Of a stretch of 64,000 bases of DNA, positions 56,644 to 64,000 are shown piece by piece. The notes under the pieces are model-generated. The model did no database searches. It saw only the letters and a list, made by a program, of their open reading frames with translations, and was not told where the DNA came from. A program made the position numbers and the translations under genes. Position 1 is the stretch's first letter, and each line of letters starts with the position of its first letter. Origin of the DNA: Erodium maritimum (Eukaryota > Streptophyta > Magnoliopsida > Geraniales > Geraniaceae); NCBI GenBank assembly GCA_963921825.1, contig OY997588.1:53576803-53640802 (forward strand). Reading direction: 5' to 3'.

Positions 56644-58415
56644 TGTTGGGTCTCGATGTCGTGGACATGTTAAACACAAAATGCAGTGGAAGATTAACCA
56701 CAAATCAATCGAGATGAATCTACCAAATATGAAAAACAAGTCTGAAAATTCAGCAAAGGTTTGTGTACATCACCTTTGCAAGTGCCTCATCTTGCAGCCC
56801 GTGTATCTCGGAAACGAACCGTTGAAACTAAAATCCCTTAAGTAAAATTGAAGACCCATATGTGGAGAACTTTCACTCCAAGAATCAGCTTCATCGGACC
56901 TTGGATGAACCTACGATCGTGCTCTTGAAAGTGACTGGTCGGACAAAACTGTGCAGAAAATCAGCACCTTCTACTTGTCAGAAAATGGTTCAATAACACC
57001 AAACTTTGAATGACTTGAGCCCCTTGGTTGCCTACGTATCCTTAGAGGAATCAAATCCAACGTAGTTCTTGAGTTTGTAAACTCAAGAACATGCAACAAT
57101 GGAACTTGGAGCTTCTTGGAGGAGTTTGCAAAGTTGTGAGAGTACTACTCTTTTTGCTGAAATTTTCTTCTCTTATTTGCATGTTGTGTCTTGCCAACAC
57201 CCCTTGCATGTAGACTTAAGTGGAAGTCGTCATCTCACTTAATCTACATCAAGTTGCCAAGTGTCCATGTTAGTTTGCATGGTAGACTTAATAAACTAAA
57301 CTAGTTTATGAACTAGTGGAAAGTGGGTCCAACCCACTTAGTTTAACAAGACCACTTAGTCAACCTTTGACCTTTGGTTCTTGTTGGGCCTAGCCCATGT
57401 GGGCCGGTCATGGGCCTCTCCAAGAGAGCCCATACCGAGCCCACCATGCTAGCCCGTCCACTATGGCAATTCCCAACACGACTCCCTCCAAGCCAATCCA
57501 CTTGCATTCTTATCGAGTTACAAACTTATGGTGTGACCCTTAGGTCTATGCATGTCGGTAAGATCAACGTAAAATCCCATTTTACTTGATCTTACTAATG
57601 TGGCGACTGACGAGACTCAGTATCGCCTGACCCTGCATAACGAATCGCCCCTTGTCGATTCTGACCTTTCAGTCGTCCTTGTCATTGTCCCTTATCTCTG
57701 ATATCTTGATTGAGATAAGGCATAGAGTCGTCATCCTTCTTATCCTCAATCACTGTTTCTTGATATGTGAGATGACTGACCCTTATGATATCCCATATCA
57801 TGCGCATGGCCATGCTTTTCCCGTCAGTCACTCTCGATCAAGCGGTCGTAAACTAGATATCTTTCCCATACCGCAGTATGAGGTATAAATCTCTTAGCCG
57901 CCTATCATGTCACTCATGCAGTCATTCCCCAAGCCAATCCTGGCCGTTATGGAAGCCCAATCACGGTGCATCGTTGGGCTTTCAGCTCAAACTTGGTTGT
58001 TTACTGCATAGCAATCATATAGACTCCTCGGTCTAAGGATACCTGACAAGCAACGACTCTGAACATGTTCATGACTTAATCTATGGAACATATTCAGGTC
58101 GGGTCGTCCAACATCATGTCCCACACATGATGTCTATGATCAGACTCCGAAAACATTTCCAATGACCAATAGAACGTAAGCCATCAAGAGTCATCTTTCA
58201 TACTACTCGCTTCTAGCGAAGACTATTGACTAGGGACCCCTTCGAGTGTGATCCATCCTGAATTATGGTTCTATTCGCATCGTGGGAATAGATCGGAAAC
58301 ACACTCGACATATTACTCCAACACTTAAGTAATATAAAAGCCGCTTTAGTATATTTCCAACGATGATATTTACATTTGGACATTTATGATTGGACTACGG
58401 GCACTGATGCTAACA
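56644..58415 (-). repeat. 5' LTR of copia C
   Basis: Same structure as 49718-51489 and the same 1772-bp length; see the element entry. Open frames inside it (57374-57589, 57652-57888) recur in the other LTR and are not genes. Confidence 0.95.
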
Positions 58416-58760
58416 AATGGATGTTGTAGAGGCAGCTAAGGAGGCTATGTGGATTTGGAAATTCACGGTAGGGTTGGGTGTAATTAAAAACACATCGAGC
58501 CCGGTGAATCCATTTTGCGACAACACAAGGGCCATTGCGCAACCTAAAAGCCCAGATCGCATAACAAATCCAAACATGTACTACGACGTATCCACCTCAT
58601 CAGAGAAATACTTAACCGAGGCGAAGTGAAGATAACCTATATTGCAACAGATGATAACATAGCCAACCCTTTGACTAAGGTAGTATCACTGCCTAAACAT
58701 GTTAGACACGTAGAGTCGATGGAGACATATTGGAGTTTAGATTGGAACTTGGGAAAGTTG
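58416..58760 (+). pseudogene. Copia B RNase H, right part
   Basis: Resumes after copia C with MDVVEAAKEAMWIWKF, GLGVIKNTSSPVNPFCDNTR, AIAQPKS, a frame change, then KITYIATDDNIANPLTK and LPKHVRHVES. It ends at the polypurine tract just before the 3' LTR at 58766. Left residues of the same domain are at 49650-49717. Confidence 0.9.
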
Positions 58761-58765
58761 GAGAT

Positions 58766-59570
58766 TGTTAGTCTTAGTGCCCGTATTTCAATCCTAAATG
58801 TCCAATGTATATATCATCGTTAGAAATAAAATTAAAGCGGCTTTATATTACTTATGTGTTGGAGTAATATATCGATATGTGCTCTGATCTATGACCACAA
58901 TGCGAATAGAACCATAAATCGAGATAAATTACATTTGATGGGTCACTAGTCAACAAAGCTTCACTAGAAGCGACTAGTATGAAAGATGGCTCTTTATGGG
59001 TTACGTTCTGTTAGTCATTGGAATGGGATCCGGAGTCTGATCATAGATATCATGTGGGACATGATATTGGATGACCCGACATGAATATGAGCCATAGATC
59101 AAGTCATGAACATATTCATTGTCGTAGCTTGTCATGTATCCTTAGACCAAGGAGTCTTTGTGACTGTTATGCAGTAAACAACTGAGTTTGACTTGAGCCT
59201 AACGTTGTCCGTAACAGGGCTTCCATAACGCCAGGATTGGCTTGGGGACGGACTGCATGAGTGACACGAAAGACGGCTAAGGGATTTATCCCTCATACTA
59301 CGGTATGGGAAAGATATCGGTTCTTGCCCGCTTGATCGAGAGTGACTGAAAGAATAGCATGGCCATGCACATGATACTGGGTATCATATATTCAATCATC
59401 TCACATATCAAGGAACATTGATTGAGAATATTAAGGATGACGGCTCTATGCCTTATCTCAATCAGGATATCGGAGATAAAAGGATAATGACAGTGTTGTA
59501 GTCGTTGTTAGTTGTTTCATGGTTGTAATCGTGTCTTGTTTTCATTGATTTTCCGCTGCGAGTTGGTTCA
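58766..59570 (+). repeat. 3' LTR of copia B, left part (internally deleted)
   Basis: Starts TGTTAGTCTTAGTGCCC and follows the 5' LTR to about 59492 (aggataatgacag), where roughly 845 bp are missing. It resumes with cgttgttagttgtttcatgg. It is then interrupted at 59571 by solo LTR L5. The last 27 bp, to CCCAACA, are at 62777-62803. Confidence 0.93.
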
Positions 59571-62500
59571 TGTCACGCCCCAATTTCAGCGAACCGAACT
59601 CGGGACGCGAACTTGTAAAACATGAAACACTGAAAACCTGTTTTGAATAAAACTCTGATATTTCCATTTAATTACCAAAAATAATGATAGTATTTACAAT
59701 ACAAAACGTCCCAACAAGTGGACAAGGTACACATCCGTCACTAGACTCAACAAAAGTAAAGACCAGACTCCGCTCCAAGCTCCAAGACTTCAAGAGCTAA
59801 CCTAGTCCGTCCGGTGATCAGTACCTGTAGGAAAAGCAGCTAGGGGTGAGCGTTCGCTCACCTCCACGGATAACAGACTGACTATGGCATAATTAGTAGA
59901 TAAAGCCAGTAACACAAATACCAAATCCAACCCCGAGACTACCGTCCCCAACTCAAGTACTCAACTGACCCACAACCCGTCACCTTCCTCAACAGACTCG
60001 ACACTCGATAATACAGTGTAAACCCGACACAACTATCGACGACCTCCTCAAGGACACGACAGAAAGACTACACAACGCCAAACAAGATCACAAAGGATCG
60101 CACACCAGCTGCTTAGTAACCAATCTCAATCAGGTCAGGGTTCGACCTATCGTAATTCCTCGACATGAAGTCGGATCAGGCTGTCGACCTTTCAAACTCG
60201 CAATTCATCGACACTAAGTCGGATCAGGCCGTCGACCTTTACAACTCGCAATTCATCGACACTAAGTCGGATCAGGCTGTCGACCTTTAGGACTCGCAAT
60301 TCATCGACACTAAGTCGGATCAGGTTGTCGACCTTTAGAACTCCCCACCCCAGGTAACCACAATCACAATCACAGGCAAGTTCAATCACACAGGCACTCA
60401 AGGCCACTCAAGACACCTCAACAGTCAAGACTCGGGTTCAACAACCCCACGGGCACTCACTACCACTCAAGACACCTCAACAGTCAAGACTCGGGTTCAA
60501 CAACCCCACGGGCACTCACTACCACTCAAGACACACCAATAGTCAAGACTCGGGCTCAACGACCCCACGGGCACTCACTGCCACTCGAGACACACCAATA
60601 GTCAAGACTCGGGTTCAACAACCCCACGGGCACTCATTGCCACTCAAGATACCAAAATTAAATACACGGGCTCTCATGGCCACCCAAGACACCAACAATA
60701 AATAATACGGGCTCTCAAGGCCACCCAACTCAACAGTAAATAATACGGGCTCTCTAGGCCACCCAAACTCAACAATAATTAACACGGGCTCTCAAGGCCA
60801 CCCAAACTCAACAATAAATAATACGGGCTCTCAAGGCCACCCAAACTCAACAATAATTAATACGGGGTCTCAAGGCCACCCAAACTCAACAATAAATAAT
60901 ACGGGCTCTCAAGGCCACCCAACTCAATAGTAAATAATACGGGCTCTCAAGGCCACCCAAACTCAACAACAAATAACGCACAACAACCTCCGGCATACTC
61001 GATGCGTCCAACAGTCCTAAGATCACTAGTTTCACAAACAACCTCCGGGCATGGTCATATGCCTCCAGTAATTCAATTATCGCTAAGTTCTCTGTTCCTA
61101 CGACACTACTAAGTGTCACATGCTTTTCTCTTAAACGCTACAATCCCGTATCATGCTTTTCTAATATTTAAATAATTCTACTCAACCCACGACACCCCGG
61201 TGTCACATGCAATTCTACTATTAACTTTCCCTAATCAGGGCCGAGATCCGGCTACTTTTCCCTACCTCGTATATAAATCCAAAAGCGCTCCAATAAACCC
61301 GAGATAATCACAGTCACTCGCCGAGCTTCCCTTTGCCTCGGTCCACAGCACGATCTAAAAGAACACAATTTCAAAGTACTTTTAAACTAGTACGAGTAAA
61401 CCGAAAGAAAAAAAAAACTTAACCCCCAAACGTAACCCCGACAATGCCGATCACTCCCAAACTTCCCCATTACTTAATATTGCCGATAAAGGACCCGTAA
61501 GAGCCAGATTCGCCCGACATGGCGAATCTGCCCGGTTTTGGTTAATTGCCTTCCGGGGCTCCAAAAGCCCCCGTTTTCGTTTCTACGGTCTTAGAATATT
61601 TCAAGGAACCCAACGCACTTGACAGAATTGAATTCCGACTTCTAAGTCAATTAATTAACGTTTAAAGTTTCCCAAAACCTGTTAATTACAACTTCTCCAA
61701 AATTAATTCCAAATTTCGATTCGATTAGGAATAAGTGGTCTGGGGGACGTTTTAAACCACCCGAACATTAAAACCCGAGAAACCGAGCACGTAGGCCCCA
61801 CCCAAAACACTTGGTCGAGACCCTAGGGTTTGAGGGGGGGCTCGGCCACCATGTGGTGGCTGCTGCCAGCTCCGGCCAGCCACCTCATGGCCGGCCGGCC
61901 ACCACCCACGGTGGCCGGAGCTCCTTCCGAGCCTCCGGTCACCGGAAAACGTGCTCTTACACCCCCAAACACCTATAAAACGTCTCCAACACCTCCCCAA
62001 ACTCTACACAACCCTAAGCCTTAGTTTATACTCAAACCCTAGCTTTCAAGAAAATAATCAAAACGAGAATCGGTTTGGATAATATCGTAGAGGAGGATGA
62101 GGGGAACGGGATTGCTCTTTGCTTTGAATCGATCCAAGGGCTTGATCACAAACCCTAGCTCAACTTCCCTTCTTCTCTCTTCTTCTCCTTCTCCTTCTCT
62201 CTCTAAAACCTCTCTTCTTCTTTCCATTTTAATTCAAACTAACAACTAACTCCAACTTTCCTCCCCTTTACCCTATGTTCGGCCAACACACCACAACCAC
62301 ACCTTTCCCCCCCAAAACTAACACCACCATAATTAGGACATGTGTCAAGGTGGGTCCCACACCTTTTGGAAAATATCTAGTTGATATTTTCCAATCAGAT
62401 TCGCGAAAAACGGACGTTTCAGGTCCCGAACGGGCACTTTTCCCAAGAAATTACGAAACTTGGCGGGCTACAAGAAAACGGCTCAACTAAGACCGCTGCG

Positions 62501-62771
62501 ACGACGGCTAAGCTTTTTGGATCCAAAACGGTCCTCGAATGGACCAAAACCTCGCTCGGTTGACTTTTCCAGCGAAAAGTCAACATTTCCCAAATTGATC
62601 AGAAAGTTGCCCTGAGTCCCCTGGAACTCATTTTGGTTGATAACGGGGTTATCTTAAGTCCGGTATGACCCTCGGGGTCAATTTAGGTTAAGTTTAGTGT
62701 CTGTCTCAAAATTTTTAAATTTTCCTGTTTTTCGCAGGGTTGACTGACGTTGACCAGAAGTGGTTATTATA
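59571..62771 (-). mobile_element. Gypsy solo LTR L5 (minus strand), TSD gttca
   Basis: The plus strand reads tgtcacgccccaatttcag to gaagtggttattata. In the LTR sense it starts TATAATAACC (the usual TG is TA) and ends ggggcgtgaca. The flanks are gttca at 59566-59570 and 62772-62776, inside the copia B 3' LTR. Length is 3201 bp. It contains the 48-bp array (about 60175-60345) and the 39/58-bp array (about 60400-60985), and the W-box hairpin near 62560-62590. Confidence 0.95.
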
Positions 62772-62808
62772 GTTCATCTCCAACCCTACCTCGAGACCCA
62801 ACACAAAG

Positions 62809-63179
62809 GACTTAAGTCATATTACGATACTGAGAAATACTTATGATAATTCCTATGTAGTATTCTCACATTGGGTCATCCAATACCATTTCCCTAAATG
62901 ACATATATGATTTGACTTCATATCCAATATGAATGATCAGTAAAACGTGATCAGCAGCCAACATCATACTAGTCTTAGTATATCGTTAAGACCAGGGATC
63001 ATTGGAATAATACTATTTTTCTTCGAAGAGTTTTACTATCAAGTCACGTACTTGATGATCTTAGAAAGAGTAGATTATTAACGCAATTAACATTTAACAA
63101 AATGATTATGACAGTGCCAATGTATTAATAAATGATAATGTCATACATAAAAAGATTGGCTTAGGGCACAAAACTAACA
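62809..63179 (-). mobile_element. LTR D, copy 2, right piece and terminus
   Basis: Directly continues 40609 once copia B is removed. On the minus strand its terminus at 63179 reads TGTTAGTTTTGTGCCC, a usual copia-type LTR start, with AT-rich sequence following. It is the outermost host of the nested stack. Beyond 63179 the sequence changes and no target-site duplication was found. Confidence 0.55.
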
Positions 63180-63919
63180 TGACTTTGATATTTATGGCCA
63201 TTTTCTTGGTTTTGTGTGATTAGGAAGCGGAGGAAACCAGGTCTTTTTGTGTTATGCTTTAACTGTGGGAAAATCTAAACCACAAATTTGATCTTGATTT
63301 GGTAGAGAAGAAAAGGAACAAATATTGCTTTTAAGGTAAACTTGTTGGAACTCTACTTTTTTTTGAACGAAAGGTGCAATTTTATTACTTGAAATTGATT
63401 ACATCATCGCGCCTCGGGGAACAGGCTCCCCGACCACCTGAAGGTCAATACTAGCGAACAATGGTTCGCTGATCCTTCGAATATCATAACTGTCACAGAC
63501 GGTATTTTGACGTCCCTTGGGCAATGAGATCCTTTGAATATCGAAACCGTCACAGACGGTATGATGACGCCCCTTGGGCACTAAAAAAAGACGGTGAGGT
63601 GGAATAGGGTACCAGAGATCCTGCGGGACCTCGACGGTAATGTGATGCCTCTTCGGAAAAGAGAGAAGACGATGGATACTTGTTGTCAGTGACCCTGCAA
63701 AGACGAAGTCGGAAAAAATAACAAAGACCCACTCGATTAGCCAGATCCATAATCGAGAGAGGGGTCGAGGAAGAAACGGTGGTGGAGGCTAGGGAGTAGG
63801 CGGTTTGAAGGACGATAGTGACGCCTTCAGGGGTGACGGCGACGGAGGCCAGGAGAAGGACGCGTCGGTGGCTTCAGCGGCGACGGGGGCTGATCAGGAT
63901 AGATAACCTGATATCTCGT
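63180..63919. other. Unassigned DNA with a T-run and a 57-bp direct repeat
   Basis: Bases 63180-63350 show no gene. A T-run at 63357-63364 is followed by gaacgaaaggtgcaatttta, the look of a minus-strand LINE 3' end. A 57-bp unit (gatcctt(c/t)gaatatc...cacagacggta...cccttgggca) is present at 63471 and 63528. On the minus strand it gives two 19-residue repeats around PKGRxxTVCD within a short frame (63399-63581). The part 63760-63910 is G-rich and ends at the start of LTR L6. Confidence 0.4.
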
Positions 63920-64000
63920 GTAATAACCACTCCCGGTCAACGCCAGTCAAACCTGCGAAAAACAGGAAAATTTAAAAATTTTAAGACATACACTGAATTG
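63920..64000 (+). mobile_element. Start of gypsy LTR L6, cut by the window end
   Basis: Begins TGTAATAACCACTCCCGG and follows the same U3 words as L2, G and L4 (gtcaacgccagtcaaacc, tgcgaaaaacaggaaaattt). Only the first 81 bp are in the window. Confidence 0.93.

Larger units (their letters stand above)
49718..58415 (-). mobile_element. Copia C: full-length minus-strand Ty1/copia element
   Basis: The element is flanked by catgg (49713-49717) and aatgg (58416-58420), one mismatch in the duplicated target, inside the RNase H region of copia B. LTRs of 1772 bp lie at each end (56644-58415 is the 5' LTR in its own orientation; 49718-51489 is the 3'). The primer site (gctctgatacca at 56631-56642, reverse) and polypurine tract (51490-51503, reverse) are in place. 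The LTRs differ at about two dozen positions by eye, a little over 1%. Its pol genes are broken but retain more motifs than A or B, including the YVDx block of RT. Confidence 0.94.
40615..62803 (+). mobile_element. Copia B: copia element carrying three later insertions, TSD caaag
   Basis: The 5' LTR starts at 40615 after caaag (40610-40614). The 3' LTR ends CCCAACA at 62803 and is followed by caaag (62804-62808). The element therefore spans 22.2 kb, most of it nested insertions: gypsy solo LTR L4 (45576-48562), minus-strand copia C (49718-58415) and gypsy solo LTR L5 (59571-62771). With these and their target duplications removed, about 7.3 kb remains, the expected size for a relative of copia A. 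It lacks the integrase core and, like copia A, the RT YVDD block. Confidence 0.92.

Noticed and set aside
57374..57888. Frames at 50448-50962 repeated at 57374-57888
   Set aside because: These are the two LTRs of copia C; no pol-like content.
62039..62227. Minus frame rich in Glu and Arg
   Set aside because: Complement of a ttctcc-rich stretch in L5 leader; low complexity, and the equivalent in L4 is not conserved as protein.

Overview
The window looks like a transposon-dense, gene-poor stretch of a flowering-plant nuclear genome, probably a eudicot; I cannot name the species. Nearly everything I recognise is a retroelement: Ty1/copia elements whose primer-binding sites match plant initiator-Met tRNA, long-LTR Ty3/gypsy elements of chromovirus (Tekay/Del-like) type, plant L1-type LINEs, and a few inverted-repeat DNA elements. 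I see no intact host gene, no tRNA or rRNA gene and no CRISPR array. Every element coding region carries stops, frameshifts or deletions.

Layout. 1-510: copia integrase fragment. 511-4559: unassigned DNA with a 24-bp minisatellite (3201-3475). 4560-16499: a LINE split by a complete copia insertion, 'copia A' (4930-13378, TSD gaatg, LTRs almost identical). 16581-17245: a second, truncated LINE tail. 17428-21080: a dispersed repeat interrupted by gypsy solo LTR L1 (17799-21056, TSD ccaat). 21062-22758: unassigned DNA, a possible gene fragment and a remnant LTR ('LTR D'). 22929-24392: truncated LINE. 24490-24662: fold-back MITE. 24801-28268: gypsy solo LTR L2 (TSD gaata). 29663-30880: Mutator-like non-autonomous element with a 10-bp TSD. 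31106-31489: second copy of the dispersed repeat.

31490-63179 is one nested stack. A remnant copia-type LTR (LTR D, minus strand) received gypsy element G (31572-40285; 5' LTR, deleted interior, truncated 3' LTR) and copia B (40615-62803, TSD caaag). Copia B then received gypsy solo LTR L4 (45576-48562, TSD tccag), minus-strand copia C (49718-58415) and, inside its own 3' LTR, minus-strand gypsy solo LTR L5 (59571-62771, TSD gttca). Another gypsy LTR (L6) starts at 63920 and runs off the window.

The most interesting biology is in the copia family. Copies A and B both lack the seven-residue block that contains the reverse-transcriptase YVDD catalytic motif, while C keeps that block as YVDN. 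A nevertheless has LTRs that differ by about one substitution and one 11-bp indel. This points to a defective subfamily copied in trans. Four of the five gypsy insertions whose extent lies inside the window are solo LTRs with intact target-site duplications, so LTR-LTR recombination has been common. The gypsy LTRs are modular, with unrelated 5' parts, shared 3' parts and variable internal minisatellites.
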